Notes: generated by a model from the sequence alone, not told the origin. 64,000 nt of DNA from Maritimibacter sp. DP1N21-5 (GCF_019218295.1 NZ_JAHUZF010000006.1:124001-188000), one strand, 5' to 3'; shown: positions 1-8,701, numbered from the stretch's first letter. Translations and numbers: made by a program.

Positions 1-239
1 TGCCCTGCTGCCCGGATCACCGGAACGGCCACGGGCCCATGTGCGGCGGCTTCCGCCATCGCAGGCAGAGGATCAATCTCCGACCGGATGGGCATATAGC
101 CGGACAGGGGCACACCGCGATAGCCAGCGAGCACCGAGGACAACAGGCCGGAGGCCCCTCCCGCATCCAGATCAAACGCGGCCTTGCGTGCCGCGAAAGC
201 AGCCTTGCGGATCGTGGCCTTGTCTTCGCTCAAATCCAT
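1..239 (-). CDS. 5-formyltetrahydrofolate cyclo-ligase, N-terminal part (cut by window edge)
   Basis: The minus strand opens with ATG at 239 and stays open to the window edge, giving the first 79 codons. The start MDLSEDKATIRKAAFAARKA fits the family opening (K..IRK......R), and YMPIRSEIDP matches the conserved folate-site block Y.P...E.D. The enzyme converts 5-formyl-THF to 5,10-methenyl-THF with ATP in the cytoplasm. It lies 68 bases downstream of mgtE on the same strand, with a long hairpin in the gap. The C-terminal half, with the ATP-binding loop, is outside the window, so the call rests on the N-terminal motifs. Confidence 0.8.
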   Translation of the reverse strand, partial: MDLSEDKATIRKAAFAARKAAFDLDAGGASGLLSSVLAGYRGVPLSGYMPIRSEIDPLPAMAEAAAHGPVAVPVIRAAG

Positions 240-251
240 ACGCACATCTCT

Positions 252-308
252 ACGGGACGGTGGGCGGGGCGACTTTGCGCGCAAGCGCAAACAGCGTCCG
301 CCCCCGTC
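252..308. repeat. Long GC-rich hairpin between mgtE and the folate gene; second copy at 46783-46834
   Basis: GACGGTGGGCGG at 256-267 pairs with CCGCCCCCGTC at 298-308, and inside it TTTGCGC (274-280) pairs with GCGCAAA (285-291) around a GCAA loop. No T-run follows on the minus strand, so it is not a classical intrinsic terminator. A very similar hairpin with the same GGGACGG-GGGCGGGGCG left arm lies just after the stop codon at 46782, so this is a dispersed element placed at gene ends. It may act as a terminator or RNA-stability structure. Confidence 0.55.
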
Positions 309-1701
309 ACAAAAGCACCGCGGCCGCGAGACCCAGGAAGGCAAAGAACCCAACCACATCCGTCACCGTGGTCACAAATGCGCCCGACGCCAGCGCCGGG
401 TCGATCCCGATCCGGTCAAGGACGATGGGAATGCCTGTCCCCGCCAAGCCCGCCACAACCATGTTCACCACCATGGCAGCGGCAATCACGTAGCCCAAGG
501 CGGGCGAGCCGAACCAGATGATGCCGACGACGCCCATGACAACGGCAAAGACGGCGCCGTTGATCAGTCCCACCAGCACTTCGCGACGGATAACCCGCCA
601 CACGTTCGCGCCGGTCAGGTCCTTGGTGGCCAGCGCCCGTGTCGCCACGGTCAGCGACTGCGTGCCGGCATTGCCGCCCATCGATGCAACAATCGGCATC
701 AGCACGGCCAGCGCCACGATCTGCGCGATAGCCGCGTCGAACTGTGCAATGACCAACGAGGCGAGGATCGACGTCACCAGGTTCACCGCCAACCACGGGA
801 TACGCCGCTTCGTCGTCTCGCGCACGCTGTCCGACAGCGCCGATTCCTCGCCCACACCCGCCAGACGCAGGATGTCTTCCTCGTGCTCTTCATCTAGCAC
901 CGCCATCGCGTCATCAATAGTGATCAGACCGATCAACCGCCCCTCGTCATCCACGACCGGGGCCGAGATCAAGTGGTACTGATTGAAGGCATAGGCCACA
1001 TCGCTTTCATCCTGATTGGCCGGGATGACCTGAAACGTCTCCTCCACCAGATCGGCCAGCGGCACCTCGCGGCGCGAGCGCATCAGCTTGCCCAGGGTAA
1101 CATTGCCGATGGGGTGCAGGCGCGGGTCCACCAAAACGATGTGGTAGAACTGATCGGGCAATTCATCTTCATCGGCGCTGCGCAGCCGGTCGATGGCTTC
1201 ACCGACGGTCCAGTGCTCGGGCGCCATGACGACCTCGCGCTGCATGAGGCGACCGGCAGAATATTCGGGGAAGGTCAGCGATTGCTCGACCAGCGCCCGG
1301 TCAGTGTCCTCGAGCGCGTCAAGGATCTGCTCCTGCTGCGCGTCGTCCAGATCCTCCACCAGATCCACGACGTCATCGCTGTCCAGATCACGCACCGCCT
1401 CTGCCAGAACGGCGGGCTTCAGGACCCCAATCACCTCTTCGCGGATCGACTCGTCCAATTCGCACAGGATGTCGCCATCGAACTCGCGGTCATACAGCCG
1501 GATCAGGCGCGACCGATCAAAGGCGTTGATCTGCTCCAGAAGGTCGGCAATGTCGGCCGCGTGCAGCGGCTCCATCAGCTTGGTCAGCTGATCGCGATCT
1601 TCGATATCGACCGCATAGAGGATCGCGGAAACGTCCTTGCGTTCAAGGACATAGGCGTTTTCGTCCTGGCCGGGATCGGGCACGTCGGTCTGATCTGACA
1701 T
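307..1701 (-). CDS. mgtE: Magnesium transporter MgtE
   Basis: This is an inner-membrane Mg2+ channel/transporter of 464 residues, close to the usual 450. It has an N-terminal MgtE_N helical domain (about 25-140), a CBS-domain pair (about 145-265, with a clear second CBS ending GRLIGLITIDDAM) and a C-terminal block of about five membrane helices. The family signature MGGNAGTQ is present in the membrane part. The cytosolic domains are known to sense Mg2+ and gate the pore. Start ATG 1701 (MSDQTD) has AGGGAG about 9 bases upstream; ATG 1710 (MQAMSD) is a close alternative. It is the first gene of a minus-strand pair with the folate cyclo-ligase and diverges from guaD. Confidence 0.95.
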   Translation of the reverse strand: MSDQTDVPDPGQDENAYVLERKDVSAILYAVDIEDRDQLTKLMEPLHAADIADLLEQINAFDRSRLIRLYDREFDGDILCELDESIREEVIGVLKPAVLAEAVRDLDSDDVVDLVEDLDDAQQEQILDALEDTDRALVEQSLTFPEYSAGRLMQREVVMAPEHWTVGEAIDRLRSADEDELPDQFYHIVLVDPRLHPIGNVTLGKLMRSRREVPLADLVEETFQVIPANQDESDVAYAFNQYHLISAPVVDDEGRLIGLITIDDAMAVLDEEHEEDILRLAGVGEESALSDSVRETTKRRIPWLAVNLVTSILASLVIAQFDAAIAQIVALAVLMPIVASMGGNAGTQSLTVATRALATKDLTGANVWRVIRREVLVGLINGAVFAVVMGVVGIIWFGSPALGYVIAAAMVVNMVVAGLAGTGIPIVLDRIGIDPALASGAFVTTVTDVVGFFAFLGLAAAVLL

Positions 1702-1814
1702 GGCCTGCATCTCCCTTCCTTGACGTTCGGACAGACCATAGGGCGCACCCCTTGGGCTGACAATGGGCCGCATTTCGCTTTGCGCTGTTCCACCCGCCTC
1801 GGCATAAGGCGGGG

Positions 1815-3101
1815 ATGACACATGCACAGCTTTTGACCGGCCATGTCCTGACCTTCTCCGACGACCCTTTCGTGGTGCCGTGGGCCGAGGCCGTGCGGAT
1901 CGAGGAAAGCAGCGCCGTGCTGGTCGAGGACGGTCGCATCGCGGCTATCGGCACCGACGCCATCGAACGGGGCGCAGGCGCCACACGCCACGACTACCCG
2001 GGCCACCTGATCTGCCCCGGCTTTGTCGACGCCCACGCGCACTACCCCCAAACGGCCATCATCGCGTCATGGGGCAAACGCCTGATCGACTGGCTCAACA
2101 CCTATACCTTCCCTGAGGAAATGCGCTTTGGCGATCCGGCCTACGCGCGCGACACCGCAGAGCGCTATCTTGATCTGCTGCTTGATCACGGCACCACGTC
2201 GGTGGCGAGCTTCTGCACCATCCATCCGACAAGCGTGGATGCCCTTTTCACCGCCGCGGCGGACCGCAACATGGCCGTGGTTGCGGGCAAGACCTGCATG
2301 GACCGCAACGCGCCCGACGGGCTGCGCGACACGGCGCAATCTGCCTATGACGACAGCAAGGCCCTGCTTGAGCGCTGGCACGGCCAAGGCCGCGCGCGTT
2401 ACGCCATCACGCCGCGCTTTTCCCCCACCTCGACCGAAGATCAACTGGCCGCCCTGGGCGCGCTTTGGGCCGAATGTCCCGACGCCCTGATGCAAACCCA
2501 CCTGAGCGAACAGGTGGACGAGATCGCATGGGTCCGCGGCCTCTGCCCACAAGCGCGCGACTACCTCGACACCTACGAAGCGCATGGACTTCTGGGCGCA
2601 CGCGGTCTTTACGGCCATGCCATCCACCTTGAGCCGCGCGAGATTGACCGGTTGCGTGAAGTTGGTGCGGGGCTCGTGCATTGCCCAACCTCGAACACCT
2701 TCATCGGCTCGGGCCTCTTTGACCTGATGGGCCTCACGTCTCAGCGGCTGCGCGCGGGCCTTGCCACGGACACGGGCGGCGGTTCATCCTTTTCCATGCT
2801 CCGCTCCATGGCAGCCGCCTACGAAATCGCGCAATTGCGGGGGGTCGCGGTCCATGCCGCGCAGCTTCTGTGGCTTGCCACGGCAGGGTCCGCACGCGTG
2901 CTGCACCGACAGGATGAGATCGGACAGATCGCTCCGGGCCATATGGCCGACCTGTGCATTCTGGACCTCGCCTCTACCCCTGCCATCGCGCAGCGCCACG
3001 CGCGGGCGGATGACATATGGGATGCCGTCTTTCCCACCATCATGATGGGCGATGACCGGGCTGTGGCCGATGTCTGGATTGCAGGCGAGCGACGGACCTA
3101 G
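1815..3101 (+). CDS. guaD: Guanine deaminase
   Basis: The 428-residue amidohydrolase-superfamily protein deaminates guanine to xanthine. The metal-binding motif PGFVDAHAHYPQ occurs near residue 80, followed by the guanine-deaminase-specific TFPEEMRF, then TPRFSPT, HLSEQVDE, YGHAIHL and ATDTGGGSSFSML, which carry the remaining metal and substrate residues. Length matches bacterial GuaD. It diverges from mgtE and converges on the CAP-domain gene, sharing a 4-base CTAG where both stop codons overlap. A second purine deaminase, for 8-oxoguanine, lies just beyond on the opposite strand, so the locus looks like purine salvage or detoxification. Confidence 0.95.
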   Translation: MTHAQLLTGHVLTFSDDPFVVPWAEAVRIEESSAVLVEDGRIAAIGTDAIERGAGATRHDYPGHLICPGFVDAHAHYPQTAIIASWGKRLIDWLNTYTFPEEMRFGDPAYARDTAERYLDLLLDHGTTSVASFCTIHPTSVDALFTAAADRNMAVVAGKTCMDRNAPDGLRDTAQSAYDDSKALLERWHGQGRARYAITPRFSPTSTEDQLAALGALWAECPDALMQTHLSEQVDEIAWVRGLCPQARDYLDTYEAHGLLGARGLYGHAIHLEPREIDRLREVGAGLVHCPTSNTFIGSGLFDLMGLTSQRLRAGLATDTGGGSSFSMLRSMAAAYEIAQLRGVAVHAAQLLWLATAGSARVLHRQDEIGQIAPGHMADLCILDLASTPAIAQRHARADDIWDAVFPTIMMGDDRAVADVWIAGERRT

Positions 3102-3520
3102 CAGGGCGCGGCCAGCACCATCACCCAGATGTTGCCAGGGCTTTGCGCCAGCCCCACCGCCTGCGCCTGACGGTGCAGGATGTTGCGGCGATGCCCGCGC
3201 GACGCCATCCACGACGCCATCACTTCGGTCAGCGACCGTTGGCCGGAGGCGATGTTTTCGGCCCCAAAACAAAACCTGTATCCGCCGCGCTTCAGACGCT
3301 GGCCGATGTCGGACCCGTCCGAGCCTGTGTGCGAGAAGAACCCGTTGGCTGCCATATCCTGCGCATGCGCCTGTGCAACCTGCTCAATCGTTGCATCATA
3401 GACCAGCGGCGCACGGTTCTGTGCAGCGCGTTCGGCATTGATGGCCGCCAAAGCAACCGGATCGGCCGAAGCGATAGTGCCGAGAAGAGCAAGCACCCCA
3501 GTCAGGAAAACGTATCTCAT
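3098..3520 (-). CDS. CAP (SCP/PR1) domain secreted protein
   Basis: A 140-residue protein with a cleavable signal peptide (MRYVFLTGVLALLGTIASA) and a single CAP fold. Diagnostic features are INAERAAQNRAPL at the start of the fold, the HAQDMAANGFFSH motif with its conserved His, GENIASG, and the closing SRGHRRNIL. The last strand ends WVMVLAAPC. Bacterial single-domain CAP proteins are exported and mostly of unknown function. ATG overlaps the stop of the upstream deaminase gene (ATGA), so it is the last gene of the hisN operon. Its own stop overlaps that of guaD. Confidence 0.9.
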   Translation of the reverse strand: MRYVFLTGVLALLGTIASADPVALAAINAERAAQNRAPLVYDATIEQVAQAHAQDMAANGFFSHTGSDGSDIGQRLKRGGYRFCFGAENIASGQRSLTEVMASWMASRGHRRNILHRQAQAVGLAQSPGNIWVMVLAAPC

Positions 3521-4857
3521 ATCGCCTCGCTCAACGCCTTGGCTAACGCATTCTGCCGCGTGATGGCCGAACCCAGATCAAAGGTCGTCACCTGCCCGCC
3601 CCGCACGATCTGCCGCCCCTCGACAAACAGATCGCGCACGGTTGTCGGCCCCGCCAGCAAAAGGGCCGCGGGATCCCAACTGCCCGCGGCCTCGATCCCG
3701 CTCACATCCCAGACCGCCACATCGGCACGTGCGCCGACCGACAGGCGCCCGCACTCCGGCCTGCCCAAGACATCGGCCCCGCCTCGCGTTGCAATCTCCA
3801 GCGCCTCTTGCGCGCTCATCGCATCCGCGCCACGCACCACGCGCTGCAACAGCATCGCCTGTCGGGCTTCAGCCACAAGGTTGCCCGCATCATTGCTGGC
3901 CGAGCCATCCACGCCCAGCCCCACGGTCACCCCCGCGTCCCGCATCGCACGCACCGGCGCGATGCCCGACCCAAGTCGGCAATTCGAACACGGACAATGG
4001 GCGACACCGGTGCCTGTCCGGGCAAAGAGATCAATCTCGGACGGATCGAGTTTGACACAATGCGCATGCCAGACATCCGGCCCGACCCAGCCCAGATCCT
4101 GCGCATACTGGCCGGGCCGACAGCCGAACTGTTCAAGGGAATAGGCGATGTCCTCGTCATTCTCGGCCAGATGCGTGTGCATCATCACGCCCTTGTCGCG
4201 GGCAAGCAGCGCCGTGTCTCGCATCAATTCACGACTGACAGAAAACGGAGAGCAAGGTGCCACGCCAACACGACACATTGCACCATAGCCGTCGTCATGG
4301 AAGGCATCGATAACACGCACCATGTCTTCCAGGATCGCGGCCTCCTCCTCGACCAGCGCATCCGGGGGCAAGCCCCCCTTGCTTGTGCCGATGCTCATGG
4401 CACCGCGGGTCGGATGAAAGCGCAGGCCCACCTCTGCCGCTGCAGCAACGGTGTCATCAAGCCGCGCGCCGTTGGGGTAAAGGTACAGATGGTCCGAAGA
4501 TAGCGTGCAGCCCGACAGGGCCAGTTCCGCAAGGCCAATCTGCGCGGAGACATACATATGTTCAGGAGTGAACCGCGCCCAGATTGGATAGAGTGTCTGC
4601 AACCACCCGAAGAGCAGCGCATTCTGCGCCAGCGGAACCGCCCGCGTGAGTGTCTGGAACAAGTGGTGATGCGTGTTGACCAGACCGGGCGTGACGACGC
4701 ACCCTTGCGCATCGACCACCTCGCCGTCCGTCGACAGGCCTTGACCGACTTCAACCACCTGACCGCCCCGCAACCTCAGATCGGCATCACGCAAGACGCG
4801 CCGCTCATCATCGACGGTCACCAGATGCGACGCGCCACGGATCAGGATTTCGGTCAA
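3517..4857 (-). CDS. 8-oxoguanine deaminase
   Basis: A 446-residue amidohydrolase of the AtzA/TrzN-like subgroup in which the 8-oxoguanine deaminases sit. It has the metal motif PGLVNTHHHLFQ, then LSSDHLYLYPNG, HTHLAENDED, WHAHCVKL and LGVDGSASNDAGN, all typical of that clade; related chlorohydrolases differ around the substrate pocket. It would convert 8-oxoguanine to urate. The start is TTG at 4857, whose TTGA overlaps the stop of the preceding histidinol-phosphatase gene, and no ATG is available for a long stretch. It is translationally linked both upstream and downstream (ATGA with the CAP gene). Confidence 0.88.
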   Translation of the reverse strand: MTEILIRGASHLVTVDDERRVLRDADLRLRGGQVVEVGQGLSTDGEVVDAQGCVVTPGLVNTHHHLFQTLTRAVPLAQNALLFGWLQTLYPIWARFTPEHMYVSAQIGLAELALSGCTLSSDHLYLYPNGARLDDTVAAAAEVGLRFHPTRGAMSIGTSKGGLPPDALVEEEAAILEDMVRVIDAFHDDGYGAMCRVGVAPCSPFSVSRELMRDTALLARDKGVMMHTHLAENDEDIAYSLEQFGCRPGQYAQDLGWVGPDVWHAHCVKLDPSEIDLFARTGTGVAHCPCSNCRLGSGIAPVRAMRDAGVTVGLGVDGSASNDAGNLVAEARQAMLLQRVVRGADAMSAQEALEIATRGGADVLGRPECGRLSVGARADVAVWDVSGIEAAGSWDPAALLLAGPTTVRDLFVEGRQIVRGGQVTTFDLGSAITRQNALAKALSEAI

Positions 4858-5654
4858 ATGTAGCCTGCCAGTATGTCGAGCGCTGCGCGATGCACATCCG
4901 GATGCGATGCAGCAACAACACGTCCGCCATCGTGAACGGGCTGGCCGGACCAGTCGGTGACCACACCACCCGCTGCCTCGATCAGGCCAATTGGCGCTTG
5001 GATGTCGTAACTGTTCAGGCCCGCCTCGATCACCAGATCAATCTGGCCGCTGGCCAGCAGGGCGTAAGCGTAGCAATCCATTCCGTAGCGCACCAGCTTG
5101 ACCCGGCCCGCGACCGCTTCGAAGCCTGCGCGTTCGACCGGGCGACCGACTTCGGGGAATGTCGTGAAAAGGACAGCATCAGAAAGGTGGCGCGGGGCAC
5201 GGGTGAAAATCCTGTCCTCACCAAGCGGACCCTTGAGCCAGGCCATACCATCAGAGCCCCAAAAACGCTCGCCGATGTAAGGTTGGTCGATCATGCCAAG
5301 CGTCGGTCCAGCCGCATTGCCCACCGCAATCAGAACACCCCAGGTCGGTGTCCCCGAGACAAAGCCGCGCGTGCCGTCAATCGGGTCCAATACCCAGGTC
5401 AGTCCGCTGTCACCTGTCTGCGCACCGAACTCCTCACCGACGATCCCGTCCGCTGGTCGCATGTCGGCCAGAACTGCACGCATAGCCTGTTCTGCTGCAC
5501 GGTCAGCGACGGTCACCGGATCGTACCCGTCCGCATCCTTGTTTTCCGTGCCAAGATCCGCGCGGCGGAAATGCGGAAGAATGGCAGACGCCGCAGCGTC
5601 AGCCATAGCGTGCGCCACGTCTGTCAATTCAGGAAGAAGTTGTTTCATGAACAT
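4854..5654 (-). CDS. hisN: Histidinol-phosphatase, inositol-monophosphatase family
   Basis: This Mg2+-dependent phosphatase belongs to the IMPase fold. Metal ligands are visible as GEEFG (second-shell Glu), DPIDGTRGF (family motif DP.DGT) and, near the C-terminus, the block SYDIQAPIGLIEAAGG. The Arg after DGT and the overall spacing match the HisN-type histidinol phosphatases of alphaproteobacteria rather than SuhB. It would dephosphorylate histidinol phosphate in histidine synthesis. The start is uncertain: GTG 5672, ATG 5654 and ATG 5648 are in frame, none with a clear ribosome binding site. It overlaps the following deaminase gene by four bases. Confidence 0.85.
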   Translation of the reverse strand: MFMKQLLPELTDVAHAMADAAASAILPHFRRADLGTENKDADGYDPVTVADRAAEQAMRAVLADMRPADGIVGEEFGAQTGDSGLTWVLDPIDGTRGFVSGTPTWGVLIAVGNAAGPTLGMIDQPYIGERFWGSDGMAWLKGPLGEDRIFTRAPRHLSDAVLFTTFPEVGRPVERAGFEAVAGRVKLVRYGMDCYAYALLASGQIDLVIEAGLNSYDIQAPIGLIEAAGGVVTDWSGQPVHDGGRVVAASHPDVHRAALDILAGYI

Positions 5655-5703
5655 CGGGTGCCAGACTGACACCCTCAGTGCAACAAAAGACTGTCTTGCA
5701 ACG

Positions 5704-6075
5704 TCAGGCGACGTCCGTCAGGACACGGGCTAGCTCAAACAGGCGACGCCGTTGCGCTTCCGGAATGGCGTAATACGTACGTACCAACTCCATCGCTTCC
5801 TTGTCGCTCAGCATATCCGTGGGGACATTGCCCGTCGCTTCAGGCTGCGCGCCGTCGTCTTTCAACCCTTCGAAGAAAAACGCGACAGGGACGCCCATGG
5901 CCTCGCCAATATCCCAAAGGCGGGATGCACTGACGCGATTTGCGCCCGTCTCGTATTTCTGGATCTGCTGAAATTTGATGCCGACCATATCTGCCAGCTT
6001 CTGCTGGGTCATACCGATCAGCCATCGGCGTTGTCGGATACGTTTGCCGACATGAACGTCCACCAGATGTGCCAT
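5704..6075 (-). CDS. XRE-family transcriptional regulator
   Basis: A 123-residue cytoplasmic DNA-binding protein. Residues about 9-65 form a Cro/C1-type helix-turn-helix: GKRIRQRRWLIGMTQQKLAD, then VGIKFQQIQKYETG, then SASRLWDIGEAMGVP. The C-terminal 50 residues form a short helical tail ending LFELARVLTDVA. Such stand-alone regulators of about 125 residues are common in Rhodobacterales and Rhizobiales. It is the first gene of the minus-strand series leading to hisN, with a gap of about 30-50 bases, so it may be co-transcribed. Its target is unknown. Confidence 0.9.
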   Translation of the reverse strand: MAHLVDVHVGKRIRQRRWLIGMTQQKLADMVGIKFQQIQKYETGANRVSASRLWDIGEAMGVPVAFFFEGLKDDGAQPEATGNVPTDMLSDKEAMELVRTYYAIPEAQRRRLFELARVLTDVA

Positions 6076-6492
6076 CTAAATCCCAACCTTGATACTTAGT
6101 GTTGCGTCGACGCGAGAGATGCCGGGTCAAGCATCACGCGTCATCGTGGGTAGCTTGTAAGAGAATAGTCGGTAAGTTGAATGTTTTCAATGAAATCTAC
6201 CCGCAACGCGCGAATGCGCTCACGAACAGCGACCGCAACGGGTACGGTTTTGAGCAAATACAGTTCAGCGGAGTACGTTTTGCACCCTTTCGCATCATCT
6301 CAGGATTACCGAGTTTGTTTTCGCTGTTCAACACGTTACGCGCTAAAGATGACCCCAAATTGCTACCTATAATTGAAAAATGGCATTGAAGCCGTTAACA
6401 AAAGTTAAGGATCTGATCATGTGGTCAATATTCAGGCACACCTCCACCCGGTCGGCCAGTTTTCGCTGACATCTTTGATTCGCCGCGTGGCC
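6076..6492. other. Gene-free stretch between XRE and LysR genes
   Basis: About 415 bases with visibly lower GC between 6170 and 6430. Short open frames occur but show neither family likeness nor a good ribosome binding site. A small inverted repeat (GTTAAC-AAAA-GTTAA) lies near 6396. No RNA gene is recognised. The XRE promoter must lie at its left end. Confidence 0.4.
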
Positions 6493-7377
6493 TCAGCGGC
6501 CGGAAACAGCCCGCAAGGCGACCCCATCGCTTGCCTGAAAGGCCCGACGCAGGAAACCGACAAGGGCATCATGCACTTCGCCTGTGGCCCCGCCCGCTCC
6601 GTACAGATTGATGCTGTGAGCCGGCAGATCGGGAAGCGCACCACCATGCTCGATCCGATCGAGATGCGGCGGCTCCGTCCCCTCGATCATGGAGTGCACG
6701 GCCAAGTCCGCGGCGACCGTCGCCTCGATCGTTCTATCGCTTTCGGTCTCAACCACCACATCCCAGGCGATACCAGCAGCATCCAATTGTTCAACAACGC
6801 GCGGGCGGAAGGTGCATTGACGGCCAAAGGCGAGTTTGAGGGGGCGTTGCCGCCACGCGGACCCACCGGGCGCTCCAACCCAGAACAGGGGTTTGGTGCA
6901 CAACTGCTCGCCCCCCGCGTCAATTCCGGTTTCCGTTGTCAGAATGATATCACAGGCCCCCTTGGCAAACTCCGCCTTCAACCGCCGGGTATAGGAACTG
7001 TCGAGTTGCACCTTGACCCGCGGAAAAGCGGCATGGAACTGCTTCAGGACCCGCGGAATGGCGGGATAGACGATGTCATGGGGCACACCGAGGGTTATCT
7101 CACCTTCATACGCCTGATCGGTCAGACGTGTGATCACTTCATCATTCAACGCCACCATCCGTCGCGCATAGACCAGCAACTGCTCGCCTGAGGCCGTCAA
7201 CGCAATCGTGCGGCCCGACCGGTCAAACAGATCAAGACCCAACAATTCTTCCAGCCGCTTCAACTGCATGGACACGGCCGACTGCGTAAGATGCAGAAAT
7301 CCGGCGGCCCGTGTCACCCCACCGCTTTCGGCAACCGCAACAAAGGATCGAAGCGTGGTGACATCCAGATTTCTCAT
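6493..7377 (-). CDS. LysR-family transcriptional regulator
   Basis: About 294 residues, the normal LysR length. The N-terminal winged helix-turn-helix is clear (LDVTTLRSFVAVAESG, AAGFLHLTQSAVSMQLKRLE), followed by a periplasmic-binding-protein-like effector domain from about residue 90 (GEITLGVPHDIVY). ATG 7377 (MRNLDV) is preferred because CAGG lies about 8 bases upstream; ATG 7386 is also possible. It is transcribed divergently from the DUF1127 gene across a 123-base region holding three inverted repeats, so autoregulation and control of that gene are likely. The effector is unknown. Confidence 0.93.
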   Translation of the reverse strand: MRNLDVTTLRSFVAVAESGGVTRAAGFLHLTQSAVSMQLKRLEELLGLDLFDRSGRTIALTASGEQLLVYARRMVALNDEVITRLTDQAYEGEITLGVPHDIVYPAIPRVLKQFHAAFPRVKVQLDSSYTRRLKAEFAKGACDIILTTETGIDAGGEQLCTKPLFWVGAPGGSAWRQRPLKLAFGRQCTFRPRVVEQLDAAGIAWDVVVETESDRTIEATVAADLAVHSMIEGTEPPHLDRIEHGGALPDLPAHSINLYGAGGATGEVHDALVGFLRRAFQASDGVALRAVSGR

Positions 7378-7388
7378 ATCATACATCC

Positions 7389-7460
7389 TGATGGGTTACA
7401 TCAAAAACATTCGTTTTAAGAATGCGCCTTCCTCGACCATATACATCAACAGATCTGATG
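7389..7460. promoter_or_regulatory. Inverted repeats in the LysR/DUF1127 divergent promoter
   Basis: Three short dyads are visible: TGATG-N5-CATCA at 7389-7403, CATTC-N7-GAATG at 7408-7424 and CATCA-N7-TGATG at 7444-7460. The outer two use the same half-site. LysR proteins typically bind several such dyads with an interrupted T...A core between divergent genes, so these are the likely operator and activation sites. Confidence 0.5.
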
Positions 7461-7500
7461 AAAATATCGAATTGCATCACGAATTGAGAAAGGAAGACCC

Positions 7501-7716
7501 ATGGCCCTCACCGATGTCAACGCACGCACCGTTACCGGCAAACCTCACGATCGGCGCTCTTTTTCGCTACACACCCTGTTCAACGTCTGGAAATCCCGTC
7601 GCGCTCTGGCACGCCTCGACGCACGTGGTCTTGAGGACATCGGGCTCAACGCCAACATGGCGGCGCGTGAAAGCGCGAAACCGATTTGGGATGTGCCTGC
7701 AACCTGGCGCGATTGA
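7501..7716 (+). CDS. DUF1127 small basic protein
   Basis: A 71-residue protein with the DUF1127 helix near its middle (LFNVWKSRRALARLDARGLEDIGL) and the typical short C-terminal tail. Small arginine-rich DUF1127 proteins are abundant in alphaproteobacteria; some are known to bind RNA and influence stress or phosphate responses. AGGAAG sits six bases before the ATG. It is divergent from the LysR gene and probably controlled by it. Its individual role cannot be stated from sequence. Confidence 0.88.
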   Translation: MALTDVNARTVTGKPHDRRSFSLHTLFNVWKSRRALARLDARGLEDIGLNANMAARESAKPIWDVPATWRD

Positions 7717-7797
7717 TCCACAAAACAGACTGTGCGGCATTTAAGACAAAAACGGTCGGAATGTCGCACCTCAGCTGCTCAAAACCCTTTAAAAACT

Positions 7798-7826
7798 CTT
7801 GAATGACAGGGGCAGTGACCCGATAT
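7798..7826 (+). promoter_or_regulatory. Heat-shock-like (RpoH) promoter before the Bax-inhibitor gene
   Basis: CTTGAA (7798-7803) is followed after 15 bases by CCCGATAT (7819-7826). This matches the sigma-32 pattern CTTGAA...CCCCATNT at 6/6 and at all but one defined position. It lies about 75 bases before the start codon at 7900. Functional assignment is inference. Confidence 0.45.
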
Positions 7827-7899
7827 TTGACCCAATGCGGGCGGAAATCCGCGACCGGTGGCACCGCCACCGGCTTTTGTATCAATTTGGAGGTCAAAT

Positions 7900-8679
7900 A
7901 TGGCTGAGTTGAATACGATCCGGTCCGCGGCCGGTACACGCGCCGCCCAGATCGATGCGGGCCTGCGCGCCCACATGAATAAAGTTTACGGCACGATGTC
8001 CGGCGGCATGCTGATCACGGCACTTGCAGCCTGGGCCATCGCTGGTCTGGCAGTGACGTCAGATCCGACCGGTGCCACCGTCGCATTGCGCGAAGGCCAG
8101 TACCTGACGGGCCTGGGTGAAGTGCTCTACACAACGCCGCTGCGCTGGGTCGTGATGTTTGCACCGCTGGCCTTCCTGCTCTTCGGCTGGGGCGCACTGA
8201 TGCGCCGCGGCTCGGCAGCCGCCGTGCAGCTCGGCTTCTTCATCTTCGCCGCCGTCATGGGCGTGTCGATGAGCTCGATCTTCCTGGTGTTCACGCCCTA
8301 CTCGATCACGCAGACCTTCTTGGTCACGGCGATCGCCTTCGCGGGTCTCAGCCTCTACGGCTACACCACCAAGAAGGACCTGTCCGGCATGGGCACGTTC
8401 CTGATGATGGGTGTGATCGGCCTGATCGTCGCGATGATCATCAACCTGTTCCTGCAATCGGGCGTGATAATGATGGCCATCTCCGCCATCGGCGTCCTGA
8501 TCTTTGCAGGTCTGACAGCGTTCTACACGCAGGACATCAAGAACACCTACATCGCCCACGCATCGCATGGCGATCAGGACTGGTTGGACAAGGCCGCCAT
8601 CGACGGCGCGCTGAGCCTCTACATCTCGTTCCTGAACATGTTCCAGTTCCTGCTCATGTTCATGGGTCAGCAGGAATAG
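7900..8679 (+). CDS. Bax inhibitor-1/YccA family membrane protein
   Basis: A 259-residue polytopic inner-membrane protein with about seven hydrophobic segments after a soluble N-terminus (about 1-35). The MNKVYGTMSGGMLITALAAW opening and the closing ALSLYISFLNMFQFLLMFMG are characteristic of the family, whose E. coli members YccA and YbhL lie on the membrane; YccA modulates FtsH. Conserved acidic residues near the C-terminal helices (IDGALSLY) correspond to the proposed pH/Ca2+ sensor of BsYetJ. Start ATG 7900 has TTGGAGG eight bases upstream. It is a single-gene unit with an RpoH-like promoter and a strong terminator. Confidence 0.93.
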   Translation: MAELNTIRSAAGTRAAQIDAGLRAHMNKVYGTMSGGMLITALAAWAIAGLAVTSDPTGATVALREGQYLTGLGEVLYTTPLRWVVMFAPLAFLLFGWGALMRRGSAAAVQLGFFIFAAVMGVSMSSIFLVFTPYSITQTFLVTAIAFAGLSLYGYTTKKDLSGMGTFLMMGVIGLIVAMIINLFLQSGVIMMAISAIGVLIFAGLTAFYTQDIKNTYIAHASHGDQDWLDKAAIDGALSLYISFLNMFQFLLMFMGQQE

Positions 8680-8701
8680 GCTGCGCATCAAGCACAAATG
8701 T

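Noticed and set aside
240..306. 6S RNA beside the folate cyclo-ligase gene
   Set aside because: 6S RNA often lies next to this gene, but the gap is only about 68 bases and forms a hairpin seen elsewhere in the window; too short for 6S RNA.
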